Shown here: one piece after another, positions 1 to 14,800 of the stretch | Layout: every line of letters starts with the position of its first letter | Position numbering within the stretch: the first letter of the stretch is position 1 | Origin: Megalonaias nervosa | Lineage: Eukaryota; Mollusca; Bivalvia; Unionida; Unionidae | Assembly (NCBI GenBank): GCA_016617855.1 | Contig: JAECUM010001136.1 | Coordinates: 1 to 64,000 of the forward strand | Reading direction: 5' to 3' | DNA: 64,000 bases | Program-made: the position numbers and the translations under genes | Notes under the pieces: generated by a model | Databases searched by the model: none | What the model saw: the letters and a program-made list of their open reading frames with translations, nothing else | Told to the model about the DNA's origin: nothing

Positions 1-2600
1 ATCTAAAATAATTCTTAACATAATTGACAGTTTGCATCCATCATACCCAACATATCACATTTAAGTTGTACTCCCAAATGAATGTAATTAATGTTTACAT
101 TACATAATGCCACGATTAGCAGACACATGCTTCATGTGCAGTGATATGATCTAGGTGGATACAATTCAGCTCAAGGAACGATTCAATCTACAAGGAGGCC
201 CACACCTGTGGCAAATGTAGAAACCAACTTTGCTACGTTATATAAATTATTGTCTTGTGGAAAAGTTGAAGATGTTACGAAGACAAGGAGTTTTAGATTT
301 GTAACTGTCCACACCTTTGAAGAGTGCATTTTACAAGTCTTTCTATAAAACTTTGTTGAGGAAAATATTTAAAGATAAATGGAGGACAATTCCATTTGTC
401 AACCCAAGATGGCTTGATCTGCTTTCGTGGTCTTTTCATCCTATTACGTACCACTCTTCCTATCCATATGGTAGAGGATCCAATAGATGCTACTTGATTA
501 TCATGTAACAATCCTTTGAACAAGCATGCGCCAAACTTAGTATTAGTTGTGAGTTTAATAATTATAAAATAAACTTAGGGCAGTAGATGCTTCAGTCTAA
601 TATGTCTAGGCTACTTCTGGCAATTATTTTGATTAATAACATGTAATCATACACTTGTCTTGCCAGTTTTTGCCGCCACATTTGTAAAATGTAGCAGATT
701 AGATTAGTGTGCTGCGACTGCCCTATCTACTTGATGGCCCCTGAACACTATTTCAACCTCCAGACCTCTGGCTGTGCATGGATTGCCCAAATTTCATGCT
801 ACCAAATATGTTGGAGTCCATCTTTGAAGAAATTTCATTTATATACGATACAAATGTATATCATAGTCTGTCGGATGATAGCTGAGACAAGACAAAAATT
901 ACTCAGAACTATTTAATGCCTCTCAAGTAAGATTTCAATTAAAACGGTAATCTCTAATAATATCCGTATTATAATAGTATAGAATTCGGAGTGAAAAAAG
1001 ACAGACCCAGCTACTAAACTTTAGCGATGAACACAAACCTAATGTAATTTGAGTTTGAGAAACAAGGCTGAACAGCAATATTTCGAACAGTGGTATTCTT
1101 GCAGCGCGTTCTATATATAACATTATAAGTAGAAAAGAGTGACGACGGGGAGGGTGATGTTTATTAATTGTATTAGCTCATGATTTGATTCTAGTTGCAT
1201 CAAAACCTGAGTTAGACCAAAATTAAGAAATATACAGGCCAAAGATCAAGACTTTCAAAAGCTAAACCAGTTTATATCAATCTGTTGAAAATAGTTGTCT
1301 TTTTCTATAAATCTCTTAAAAATAAAATCTTTTTTCTTTTCTGCTTTCCGTGAATAATCAGATAATTATAAGCCAGCTCAGACACTTACCAGTAGAAAGA
1401 GCTACCAAATGTGACATGGACCAATGAATTTAATTTGGCAGTCTAAATGAAAAGTAAAAAAAATCACCATTGACTGCAATCAGCAAAATTCTAGACTTTA
1501 TTAAACAATGATATTGTAAAAAATACCTTCATGAACTCGTCTAGATGAATATTGGAGTGGTGGTACAAACTAAAACCTTGTGGAAGAAGTTATTACTGTA
1601 CTATGGGTGGCAAATGTTCGATCATTACGTCATGGAACAAGTAGGTAATGCAATAGAGCAAACAAGCAAGGTAGGGTACGAATTTGGTTAAGAAAACTTT
1701 GATACAGCTGATATTCAGGCGTGCCGCAAGCTATTATGACATTAAATCCACCAGAGATATATGTAGGATCTAACTGGAATAAATTTAAATCAATTTCAAT
1801 ACTACTATATTTAAGAATGCTCCACTCGATAAAATTTAGCTCGGTATGATGCCTACCATGGATGACACCTGAACTGAACCGTTTTATACAGAAGAGGAAG
1901 ATGGCATGGATTAAGACGAAAGAGCAAAATGAAACAGATGTCTCAAGAAGATCTACATAGATCCTGAATCAAAAGAGTAGAATGTCAATTGACAAAGACT
2001 CAATGATTACATAGCTAACAATGTTATATCCACTATCCACTTAGTTTTGGCTGATTCGTCTCGGTTGAATTGAACTTCATAGTTGTCAATCATCTAGCTT
2101 TCAGCCCAATGCCTCACTCAACTCCATCCCAAGCAATTGCTACGCCCTCGTGTTTCATTATTATGAGTGCTTCAAAGGTCGAAAAATATCAAGTTCTGTT
2201 GCTTCTGCTGCTGCAGCTGCAATAATCGTCTGCATCCTTGGCGTTTCAGGAGTCTCATAAAAGGGATTTCTGAGCCAAACCCCTATTTTGTATTAGGACT
2301 ATAGCATGATTGTTATCCCATCCTAGATCCCCCATGTTAGTCTAAATAAATATGAAAACGACTTTGTGGAAGCAACAACTTCGACTTTTTAGTCGATTAC
2401 CTAACTCGACGACCTGTCATTGAATCATCATCGTCGTAAAACAAAATAGGATTGGCTCAGAAACAATCCCCTTTTATAAGACTATTTTATATTTCACACA
2501 AAATTTTGATATTACCTAATTTTGACAGTTACATAACATTTTACTGTAATAACGAATCTAAAAATTCCACCTTGCTAAACTCGATACTATCAAACCTTTT
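1..2600. other. Gene-free AT-rich stretch
   Basis: I see no convincing coding region, RNA gene or long repeat here. Open frames are short and resemble no family I know. The stretch lies next to the polymerase relic that starts near 2.64 kb, so it could contain further decayed sequence of the same element, but nothing recognisable remains. Confidence 0.5.
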
Positions 2601-2636
2601 ATATCCAAACGCGAATGTGTTAATGGCATCAAAGCA

Positions 2637-5350
2637 TTATATTTTATCATAGAAATTACGCAGACCAGATATTATGATAGCATCAGCCTCAATTTTATGA
2701 CAATTTGATGTTATTGCCATCATCTCAACATAACCAGAAAATTGGTCTAACGCAGCCTTATAATTATCGAATCCTATCACCTTATCTACTACATTTCTTT
2801 TGATGCCTTTTGCTCCTTTTGTAACTTTATTATCAGCTAATTTTAGACAGTACATTTTACTACGCAATCCGATGAAATCTATGATAGGAACAAAATTGAT
2901 TCTTATTATGCTTTTATTATTGTCGCAACGAAACACAATGTGCTTAGGATAATCTGAAAGAGCAAACAATTCTAGGCTATCTTAAAATTCTTTATAAATG
3001 TCATCAGATTCTATCTTGTACATTAACGAGTCAGTGTCAGTAAATAACAATTCTTCATCAGGCCACTTAACTTTATAAAATCGTAGTGGAACTAGTACAT
3101 TAACTTCTTTGATACCTCAAGTACTGCCATACCGACATAAACTGGCTTATCAAACTTTAGATTAAATATTTTCATACCACAAATACTCATCAGATGCAAC
3201 AAGTTTATTACGAAGTTATTAACGATCACAATATTGACTTGGTTTCTGATATTTTCCGTAGTTTTGCCAAAGATTCATTAGTTTGAAATTTTTTTTCTCA
3301 CATTCCGTTTTTGCAAGTGCTATTTGGCTTGCATTAACGTCGATATAATCTTGCATCCAACGTGATTGATTAAATATTAGAACTCGATGAACTTTTCTTA
3401 GTACAAGACCATAATCAAGTGCCTCTTTTAGATTTGTATAGAATAAAATATATCTCCGTTTGTCAAGTAGATTAGGAACAAGTTTATGAACAACACATTT
3501 ACCCTGCGAATAATATCTCTGTTCATCCGATAATAAACTGTAGTCGATTAGCATTGATTTGGACAAAATGGATAATCCTTACGCTTATCATGAAGCTCAA
3601 CAGGATAGTCAAGATCAACGTCAACAAAATAACCAGTATCAGGATGCTCGCATCATGCTGTTACGATTTTATTAGTTTCATTTAAAAAAACCTGTTTTTC
3701 ACTGATCTATCTGCAACCACCAACCAGCATTAGCTCGCTCCATATAATTATAGTCGTGTAAATACTTATTATTAGCCTTTGCATACATTTGTGTTATGAC
3801 GCTTGGTCTACCTCTGATTCCTTGCTCGATGAAACAGAACATATCTGGGTCTGTCACCAACTCCAGTTTTATTCTGCTGTTTCAGCAATGCATCCCAACT
3901 TAGTCCTGGCGCCGAATAATACCAAGTTGGGTCAAGTCCGTAGTTATCAGCGCTAACATCTCTAAATTTTCAAATATTTTTATCTACGAGCAACAACACA
4001 TCTGTGATAAGATACAAGTTATGATAATCACCGAAGTTAGTGCAGCCGAAAGAGTCCCATTTCGATTTAGCATAAGCATAATCATCATCACTAACAGTCT
4101 CACGATTTAACCGACAACGAAACTTATCATGTAAACTTGTTTTATCAAATTTGCTCCAATCATCAAAATACTCGTAAGGAAAAATTCCTTTTGTTGTTAA
4201 CAGGTTTAACTTGTCAAAGAAATATGCAAATTATCAAACTTACCGCAGCCTTTTACAAACTCATCTAATGATGTTGCCATAAACTGCAAGCTATCAATAA
4301 ATCTTATCTTACCTAGTGTCACTAACATATACCTTCTGTGTTATTAGGAATGCATTTTATTTTTTCGTTGTTATTAATTTTCAGACGGTTTATTATATTC
4401 TCGTTGCCGAGCGCTTGAACTATAATATGGGAATCAAATTCACTGGAATTGTGAAAGACAACAGAAAAAAAATCTGGTGCGGTATATTTTAAATTATATT
4501 TGTCATGCGCTGGACCGCGATACTTACCAGTGATGTGACAGTGATCTTTTACACGATCTTGATCGAGCGCCCGTTCACAAATATGACATATTCTTGCTGC
4601 AGCAAAATCAGCTTTTGTTTTATTTTCAGCGGTTTCATCGTTGCTGTCTTAGCGAGTAACATCAGGATAAAATCAATCTCGTTAAGGTTTTTCAGAAGTC
4701 AGACAGCAGGATTTGCGCTACGAGAAATTTTTATTGATTCTGATAAACGTTTGTCAACAGTAGAGACAACTTTATATGCTTCTCCACAAGGAATATGTTC
4801 TTGAATTTGTCTTGTCGAAGATTTATCGGGGTTATTTTCTGCTCCTAGCACTGGAAGTAAAATAGACTGGAAATCTGCGTAAATTATAACAGGCACTTTT
4901 TACTTTGTGTCTGCAGTTTGTAAATTGTAATATCTTTTCATCTTCACCAGGCATAGATATCCGCTGTAAGTCAGAGCAATATAATAGATGTAGATCAAGA
5001 ACCAGCTTAGACTTACAGCCGTGCAAGCATCTGACACAGAAATATTTCTTTTCCTTATGCCTGTTGTACTGACCTCCGACTAGCGTGTTAAAGTGTTTTT
5101 ATCCACGCATAATAATTTTATAAAATAGTAAATTTAATGGTGTTTGTAATGCTCGATCACTGATGTATCTGGGATATATTTTTGTGATTCATCGACACCA
5201 AACACGTTAATGCCTCCTAATAACGGAAGACTGTTTTGTTTTTCAAATGTTGGAATATGATTCTCATCAATAGGAAAGTCAATCCCGCTAAAGTTTAGAT
5301 TGTTAATATGAGTAATATAATTCGATACCCGATAAGGATGATCTCATGCT
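2637..5350 (-). pseudogene. Decayed protein-primed family-B DNA polymerase (Polinton/adintovirus-like relic)
   Basis: The family copies the DNA of large self-synthesising transposons and related viruses, using a terminal protein as primer. Reading 5' to 3' on the minus strand, several separate frames carry its landmarks in the correct order. There is an N-terminal region near 5.3-5.16 kb, then an exonuclease block near 4.9 kb containing IIYADFQ. Motif A surroundings (YGLDPTWYYSAPGLSWDA) lie near 3.93 kb, palm sequence ([12 protein letters not shown]) near 3.83 kb, and a 115-codon block at 3219-3566 with VHRVLIFNQS. The catalytic TDTDSL of motif C lies near 3.03 kb and a C-terminal block at 2637-2969. 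Stops and frameshifts separate the blocks, so this is a dead copy. The exonuclease motif reads DFQ where the family has an acidic DFE. I see no capsid, ATPase, protease or integrase gene beside it. The family call is from recognition, not a search. Confidence 0.8.
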
Positions 5351-5459
5351 GGAAATAACGCTGACAATATATAACCTATTGAAAACATTTGTTGTCATTG
5401 TTCTCGACATTTATACAACATTTTGAGTTTTTATTTTAGTTGACAGCTCGACATATGAG

Positions 5460-8400
5460 GTACATAGTAGTGGATTATATTTCATAGTGTGAAATAATAT
5501 TTATGTTAGTTTATCAAATCTCAAACCTGATCCTGATGATGTGTACATATTGATTGTCTTCCATATTTCCTGAAATTTATTATCTGACAACTACATCAAA
5601 ATCTATCCCAGTTAAAATTCGACAAGATTTTGATGAGATGTAAGGATCAGCAGATTCCTCGCATTGTTGAGATTCTTGAATCGCCGAAGATATATTTAGC
5701 TTAGAAAACTGAATATTAAATTGTACCATCATTTTCAAACCCTTGTACTTGGCAAGCTCGGATTTAATTTTTCCCCCTCTTCTGAAGTGTATATTAATAA
5801 CTTTAGCTCTGCAACATGCATATATTTTGAGGCTTAATTTCCATTTTCTTGTTTATAGCTTTCAATTTAGTTCTCTAGTTTTATGTTTCCCAGTGAAAGT
5901 TGTACAGTAGTAAGTTGCTTCGAACTGATCTGCACTGACATTAATCACATGTGTGTATCCTGTACAGGTGTGCATAGTCCTTCCCAACGTCTTGTTCTCA
6001 AAGACTTATAAATGTGTATTCATGCCATCATGTATGTATATATTAACACTGCATGTAATTAAACAATGTAATCTACATATGTAAATTGATTTCTACTCAC
6101 TGAACCTTTAAAATGATATTATAAAACGCGGGTGGGGGATTTATTGGCAATGGGTGTGATTAGCCATTATAGCGTAGAAATGGAATTGTTAATTACTTAT
6201 TACATCATTAAAGTTGAAGTTAACTATTGCATTGTTTGTAGTTGGTAAAATCCTAGAGTATCATACCACCATGGCCAATGGGGAATATTAGGTATAAAAT
6301 GACTTGATTGTGACTGATGTCTCTTACTAAATATTATCAATAACAATAATAATATTCACGTTAAACCAAGTGGTAAAATCAATAAAAATAAGAGACTTTG
6401 GGAAATCTTAAGATGTTAGCGTCTGCCTTTAAATGGCCTAGCAGGTTTCTAAATTGCAGAAATATGATCTAATCTCAAGAATTGTATCACACAGAGTAAG
6501 TTCCATTGTCAACATATATTTTGTTGTATGCATTTGATAAAAGAAATATAACCCACAACCTTTGGAAATTTCATGAATGTTTAAATACTCATTCATGTAT
6601 TAGTTTATGGATTATTAATGACAGGGTATTATTCTCCAATCTGTTTAATGCAATGACCCATACATGGGGAAGAGATATTCAACTAATAGAAGTGAAAGAA
6701 CATGCTTACTAAGCTGTATAATTTGATATGATTTGGGATTGCCTGGACCCTTACCTATTTAAAGATGAAATTTTATTTTAGAAAAATTAAATACTTCAGT
6801 ATTTCAGAAGAAGTGACCTTTAAGGAAGTTTGTAGTTGAAAACATATGCTATAATTTTTTATAACAAAGAACTTGATTAAACCATGTCAATAAGTTTGCC
6901 ATCCTGATAAGTTCTGTGATAGAGCACTGATTGGTTTGAGCAATTGCTGGTTAAAGAATATTGATGATGGTGAAATTAACTGAATTTTATTCTTAGAACT
7001 TTTGAAATTAATGATACTATTAATCAAAAAGTTCAGTTAATTTTATCAGCTCAGCAAAGGGAGCACCCCAAAATATAGAAATTTACTTAGAAGTATATGG
7101 TACAAAAATTAAAACTAGTAATTCTGTCCAACGTTTAGATATCCATATCCGTAATACTTTGTACAACTGAACCACTTGGAACCAACTGTATGCAAGTACC
7201 TAAGGAAATAAGAATTATAAAAAGGGTTGGAGCTTTTATGTCAGATTAGGTGATCCAAAAGTGCACAATAAATTATCATGTTTCAAAGTTGTTTCTACTG
7301 CTGTGTTGTGTAGGGAGAACCCTGGAATTCTTACATGCAGAGAACATACATATTATGCCAGTGTCAATTTAATGTATGCATTACATCTGAATAATCTCTT
7401 TTCAACACTCTCAGATGGATACCAATTGAGGATTACCTTACCTTCAAGAAACTGCCATTATTTGTAAGGCCTTATATAATCTTTACTAGATTATGTTATT
7501 TTTTTCTTTCAATTTGTAAGGAACATTTGTACAATGAATACTCAAATTCCTCCTGTCATGCCTACTAAGTCTTTCCATGTCTTAAATGTGCATATTTAAA
7601 GTGCTGATCTGAATGGATATTAAATGCTGGGTCCCAGGCAATGCATAGCTGAAATGTTAGTTTAAAATAAAATAAACTGCCTAATTATGGCAACATTCCA
7701 AAGATAGATGCATGCAACACATTGAATTTGTACTGGAATTTCTAAGTAAGAGGAACTTTGGAGATGACATTCGGCTTCAACCATTCCAGTCTCCAGTGAA
7801 GTGGAATTCACTTTGATGAGAAAAGCAATTTCAGTTATTTCAAAATGGGATAGAGGGTGATGATGCGAGTCAATAACTTATGGAATGAAACTTGGGTATC
7901 TAATTGAATTCTGTTGATTGCATATATTATGTTCCCTTAACTGTTAAATAAAACAAAATAAATCAATTAGTGCTAAGCACTTTATTTGGCTTTCACAAAT
8001 CATGTCACTATGGCCGTTTATACTGAACAATATAGAGCAGTAAACAATTTGTTGAGCCTGTCATTGTACAATTTATAATTCATTTACAAAACATTTTATC
8101 AATTAGGTTCAATCATGAAATATACTGACCTATATAACTTGATCATTAAAAAAGTAATCCATCTAGCAACAAAATATAAGCACTAAAGCCTTCGTCGTCA
8201 GTCAAACATTCACTTCTCATGATGAGCTCAGTACAAAAGAAATTATTTTATAAAATTAAAATGTGATAATTGTTGATAATTAGAATTTGGGTATTTCCAA
8301 AAAGACAAAAATATTTCCAATAAAATATGAACATAAATACCTTAAAATGTAACAGGTATAGATTGTCTGCATCAGAAAGTAGTAGTAACTATCTGCAAAT

Positions 8401-10680
8401 TTGCCTGGAGTAAATATAGTAGCATTTGGCCAAAACCTGCAAAGTGTGTGCCCTCAGAAGTACTCCTAATGGGCATCAATGGATTTAACATTACAATGAC
8501 TATTACACAAAAATGTACTAAGTGAATGAAACTTAGAATTATTTGTTCAAAATCAAGAGCAAAGAAATACTCCGACTATATAATTCTTACTGTTTTTTTA
8601 ATTGCCTAATTTTAACATGGGTACCAAACAGAATATGTGTTTTGTTATTTGAAAACTCTGATAAAATATATAGGAGGACTGCAGTACATATTACAAAATG
8701 AATGGTTAGCAAACAAAAATGTTTGACAAGTAGATAGTGAGAAAACAACTAGGGAATGTTTAATGAAACATCAAAAAACAATATATGTTTTAATTTAAGA
8801 TCATAAATTTGGTTTCTCCTTACTCAATGATAAACAAACTGTGGAAAGTAAATGATTTTACAAATGTTGTATAAAAATCGCTAAAATTATTGTAAAAAGT
8901 ACAATTAAAATAATTCATGATAAAATTACGAGTTATATCACAGTTTGCTTGTACAATTGACAATGAATAAAACAAAATGGTTTGTATACAAGTGTACCAC
9001 TCTCTAACATAGTTATGTCAAAACAGCTACTTCAATAATTATTAAATTTGTCTTTTTACAAGAAATATGATTCATTATTTCTTGATTCAAATTAATAAAC
9101 ATGTCGCAGATGTTTGTTTCTCTTCTCATGAAAACCAATAATTTCATAATGAATACAAATTATTAATAAAATACCTACTCAATAAGATCACATATGCCTT
9201 TTTCATTAAGTACTTAGTTAGATAAAATCTACTTGTATCCATTCATTAAAAAACGTATTTATATAAGAATGTGATTGTCATAATAAACCAATCCCTCATT
9301 ACAGCACTGTCCATGGAAGTAATGGGGCACACTGACTCATAGAAAGACATCCTTGTAATGGGGTACTTGATAAATATAATGTTTCTACCACCTAATAAAA
9401 TGGGATCCATGACTACTCACCTTATGACATAAACTGTTTTAAAATAAAGGGACTTCGAGGGAGGAAGTGTTCTGATATTAGCTTATTCCTCACAATTACT
9501 ATACTTTCTTACTTCAATATGTTGACAACAAACCTTGTTACACAAAAGTAGTATGTAAACTATCAGTCTGGAATCATTTACTTAAAAGGCTAAACATGAA
9601 TTTATGGCTAATAATAAACTTACATGTCTCAGCAGGCATTCAATGAGGAGATAATTTTTGAACTATTTCATTTATGCACATTGTTCTATTGCAAAACTGA
9701 TCTCGAAGATAATTTCATAATTTCTATATGAGTATAAAATATATTTATAAAGTACTCTAATACCAATATCCATAACATACATTGTGTTCGTTCATAAACT
9801 GCCTTCCTATTTACATTTAAACTTTCATTTTCTTCGTATCCAAACATGGTAAGTAAAAATAAGTAAGAGCTGGTTGCTACAGGTTGAAATTTATAAAATC
9901 CAAATTCATCTGAAAATTGTTTCTTCTCAGTCTAATAAGCGAATTAGTGCATGTACTTATTCAAATGAATATAAAGTTAATATGAAATATTATTTGTATG
10001 CGAACACAAGTTTTATGTAAAGGTGTAAAGAAACGTTGCAGTATTCATGAGACTTGTACATTGTTTAAATCAATTCTATCATTTGCAAATTTTGGTGCAG
10101 TCAAGATTCAATTTATTTAACTAATGTCATTTATTTCATTAAGAATGGCCATACAGTTTTGATTCTAGTGTTGTAAATTCCATTTGTAATGACCACATAA
10201 TTTAAATTCTTTTCATAACATGATAATAAAAAAGTCAGCGATTTCATTTGTTATACTGCCTAATGGTGAAGTGAAATATATTTGAAGTACATACGGATGC
10301 AGTAGACATTATTCTCTTTTTTTATAACTTCATGCATGGCATTATATGATAAATATACTCATGGATAATATAGGAAAAAAACTAAATGAGTTTATAAAAC
10401 ATTGTTAATGTTAATGTGATTAAAAGTGTTCGATAATGATATTCAGAGCAATATGAACTTCTTGGAAGATATGTCTACAACGTAATCTATTTCTTTGGTG
10501 TTTGTTTCATCATTGACAATGCATTTGACCTTCAATCTTATTCTTAAATCTTTTGTGCAAGAAACTCAAGTTCAAGTTTATGACACACTTAAATATGATA
10601 GTTTGAGTTCTGTTTGGTGCATTATAGTACATCAATACTAGTAAATTATTTTACAGCCAATATAATTGAAGCATAATGCT
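5460..10680. other. Gene-free AT-rich intergenic stretch
   Basis: About 5 kb of AT-rich sequence with only short chance frames. I recognise no exon, RNA gene or mobile element. It lies between the polymerase relic and the repeats downstream of the TRPM2-like gene. Confidence 0.5.
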
Positions 10681-10790
10681 TTGTCCAAGGGCAAATCACT
10701 AAAGTTGATCTTGGGTGATTTAACTGTAGGATTCAAACCCAAATCCTTTCAGTCATGAGTCCACTAAGCTAAGCAAGAAACCATTGTGGC
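10681..10790 (-). mobile_element. tRNA-derived SINE relic, minus strand
   Basis: On the minus strand a tRNA-like head is visible: an A-box-like stretch (TTAGCTTAGTGGAC) followed about 25 bases later by a B-box-like GGGTTTGAATCC. An AT-rich body follows, so this is a SINE remnant rather than a tRNA gene: the acceptor stem does not pair convincingly. It is too diverged for me to place its ends or identify a target-site duplication. Confidence 0.4.
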
Positions 10791-11011
10791 TTTTGGTTCC
10801 ATTAGTAGCCCTTTATAAAATGCTTGAGAGTGCCTCAGATCTATCCAAACTTCCTGAACTTGCACCATTTTGAAGTTTTGATTACATCTAGGTCAGTCAA
10901 ATTTAGCACTCTTGGACAGAGACATAAGTTAACTTTATTTTAACTTAATTTTAACAAAGTAACAGACTCTCAACTTTTAGATTGAGTAATTGCTTAAATA
11001 TTCTGAGAATA

Positions 11012-11864
11012 CGTGGCCAGGCAAAGCAACAATAACATGTATGTGTTATTAAATGATTGGACCCCTTTATAAACTCCACCTGGCGTCAGCCAAAAATTAG
11101 TTGCTGCTGAAGAAACTTGCTCCTTACTGGGATCTTACTGGGTGCTGGGTCTAGTAGTGCTTGATTTGTACCCTTTTCATCACACAGGCAGATAGAGACC
11201 AATCAAACATATGCTATCAACTTTTGTAGCATTACTGTTTGCTTTCAAACATGGCCTTCAAAGCAAAAGAAAAATACTTTGTGTGTGTTTAAAAGACTTG
11301 AATCTTTTTGTCACAAAACAATAACAATTAGCTATATGATGATTTGAATTTGCATATAATCAAATTCAGGGTATAAGCTTTAATTCTGCAAATCTTTGCA
11401 AATTTGCAATTTGTTGTTTACAGATCCTTGCCTTTCCTTCTACAGTGGCCAGGCAAAGCAACAATAACATGTGTTATTCAATGATTGGACCCCTTCATAA
11501 ACTCCACCTGGATTCAGCCAAGAATTAGTTGCTGTTGAGCTGCTCCTTACTGGGATCTTACTGGCTGTTGGGTCTAGAAGTGTTTGATGTTTGCCCTATT
11601 CGTAACGCAGACAGATAAAGACCAATCAAACATATGCTATCTACGTTTGTAGCATTAATGGTTGCTTTCAAACATGGCCTTCAAAATAAAACAAAACTAC
11701 TTTGGCTGTTGTGATTAAATGACTTGAATCTCTTTGTCACAAAACAATAAAAATTAGCTATATTATGATTTGAATTTGCATATAATTAAATTCAGGGGTT
11801 TAAGCTTTAATTTTGCAAATTCTTTGCAAATTTGCAATTACAGTTCCTTGCCTTTCCTTCTAGA
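11012..11864. repeat. Two-copy tandem duplication, about 433-bp period
   Basis: A block beginning GTGGCCAGGCAAAGCAACAA at 11012 starts again at 11445. The two copies run in parallel to a shared end, CCTTGCCTTTCCTTCTA, near 11441 and 11862. They differ by scattered substitutions and small indels, so the duplication is not very recent. Each copy contains the paired phrases ACTGGGATCTTACTGG and CAATCAAACATATGCTATC. No coding potential is evident in either. Confidence 0.9.
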
Positions 11865-14800
11865 GTAAACTCAAGATACACTCACAGAAAACTGTTAAAC
11901 ACTCAGATCCATAGATACATTTGACAAAATCTACAAACTTTCTCAAATCACATCCTCCGAGTCAGCTTAGCACCAAACACTGGTAGTGTTATATGCGCTT
12001 ATAATGGATAAATTTATAGCTTAAAGATATTTATTCATGAAATAACGTTTCAATAATTTGTTACTATATAACTGATAAATTTGTCTAATTTGTCTAATTG
12101 TGACGAATTTAAAGGTATTACAGAAAAAATAAACCTGACACAATAGTTCAAGCTGTCATAATCAGACACTGTTAAACATAGTAAATTATCAATTTTCAAA
12201 TCATGACTTTTCAATAAATATTTAAAGAACATGAAACACAATATAAAAAGTAAATCTGGGTAGCACATACATGTCCTACTGGATTTGTACTAAGAATACT
12301 GAAAATATTTTTTACGAGTTGAAATCATAACAGTGAAAACTGAAAACATGATAAAATTAAATTTTTGTTAAAAATATTTGTACATAATTAAATTCTAAAC
12401 ATGGATTTATTATAAATAAAAATAAATTAAATATTCTTCAGAGACAAAGAAATAGTACATACAGAATAAAAGACATAAAAGTCAAAACTTCGTTTAACAC
12501 AATTTTCTTAAAAGAAAAGCAGTTAAGCAGCATAAATAATAAATAACTTGATCACAGTACATTAGTCATGTGTTTACAATAAATGATAAAGTTGGAATGT
12601 TCGACATGACAGGACATTAAAATTTTTTGATCACTGTGTACTGTATCGTTTCTTCTTCCTTGCTCTTTTTTAAAACAAAAATCTCCAGGTGTGCAGGCAA
12701 TTCTAGCAAAAGAGTTATCAGCATTTTCTTAGATACTTAAAATTTGCTACAGTTAATGAAAAAAGATTCATATGTCCAAATTATTAGATTATAAAACATA
12801 ATTGAAATTGTTGTGATTGTCAATGTATACAAAATTAGAGGGAATGGAAAATTAAAGAATATACAGAAATTGTCTCTAGACAGAAAAACCAAGCATACAT
12901 CTGTACAAAAGAAAAACAAATATACATATATATAAAGGTCATTTGCTCATAAAGGACAAACAAATCACCCCGACCTTGTTTCCAATTCAACCTATGTACC
13001 AAGATCTGTCCACCACGAACACAATTTAGTAGTCATTTGTGTGTCCATAAAGCACATTTCTGTACAAAACAACCTGTAAACTGAAAACATTGCTGGTAAA
13101 TATATGTGTAAAAAAACAGTTATAATGAAATATGATCAATACAAGGGTTCCCTATTATATAGTGCTCAGTCGTTTGCTCAGATAAGTAGGCAATATTGAT
13201 ATTGTTCTAATGCTACTGCCAGCATAGGAGATCTCGCTCAATATGACTCGCATCTTGCTCTAGAAAGGTGAACCAAACATGATGCTATATTATTCAACAT
13301 TACCAAACAAGTGGAGTTTTAAACATACAGTCAACCCTGTCAATAATGGACACCCATGAGAAAGGCAAAACTGACTTTTATACATGTTACATAAGTATGC
13401 ATGTTTATCTTTCAAAATTAGTTTCTGAAAAACTAAGATGAGCCTAATAGTGTTATTATTATTATGTTATCAACAGATTCTGGAATTTGCACAATTTAAC
13501 AAAATCATAAATATGTGCTTAAGTCATCCTATCCCAATGTTTGGTTCCATTCAAGACTGATGTATCCTGCCTTTGGTTCCATTCAAGATTGATGTATCCT
13601 GCTCACTTTAATAAATTCCAGAAATTAAATCATCACAGACTCTTTTCAAAAATCACTGATTTTGTTTTGTGCTCCATGACAAAACAGTAATTTCACAACT
13701 GACAGCTTACACTAGACTGTGGACTAACGACTGGTTCTTTGGTTGGACAACTTCTATAAATTTGGCTTAGAAACAGCTGCTCACACTTTAAACAGAATCT
13801 GGATTAACCAGCTGCTCACCTCGCAATGGTCAAAATATCATCATTCTATGTGAAATGCTGTGATTAATAGGGATTCACAAGAAACAGTACATGACTGTTC
13901 TTCATAACAAACCAGAACTACACCTGACTTAACAGACCAGGTTTAAAATATTCAATGACCCTAATGAAAAGGGATGTAACTCATATCTATACTGTACAAG
14001 TCACACTGGCAAAAATGATAACTTCCATTCTGCTGCAAGAACACAACTTATATTCCCACCATCCCAGAAACAAATTGTACTGACTATGTACCCAATGATA
14101 AAATTACACTGCTTTGAATCTGACATGCACACACCTTCCAGTCACACTGATAGTATCATTGGAGCACAGCTTGTTCAACAGATAAAAAAAAATGTTTGTG
14201 CATTGATTCACATGATAATCATTTAAGCAATGCTTTCCTTATGAAGCAAAGTTTTATTGGTACATGCATACTGGTGTCTGTGTAAAATAGTGAGAAACCA
14301 TTGTCTAATAAGAAAACACCTGGTCGCTGACCACAGAAAGCAGCTAACCATTATTTATTAAGAACATTTGCCAGAGGGAGGATATAATAGCATCTGAGAC
14401 CAAGATACCATAGTGCAACCATTTGTGCAAGTGTGACTGTACAAACATTTGAATAAAATCAAATTTTCTTTCATGTCTGCAGCGAAGAAAAACTGTGGAA
14501 TAAGAATCATAAATGACAAATGGCGGATCTGTAAAAATCTGGTGCCTGCAAAGATCAAGGAAATTTAGTGCCACTTTATATGTAAAGAAATGACAAGGAA
14601 ACATATTATTTTATGGCACGCTGGGTAAAAATATGATTAAGGACATAATTAGTAATGGAAAAACAAAGTAACCAGAACATACAATGCAACCTGTCAGGTT
14701 GCAGTATGGCACAAATTTAGGGAGCTGGACCTTAGAATGGCATATACTGTAGACAGAGAGGCCCTTGACACAGATTAAGATAGTTATGCCATAATAAAGG

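Noticed and set aside
12050..12919. Short hydrophobic minus-strand frames downstream of the gene
   Set aside because: AT-rich sequence yields Phe/Ile/Leu-rich frames by chance; no splice signals or family match.
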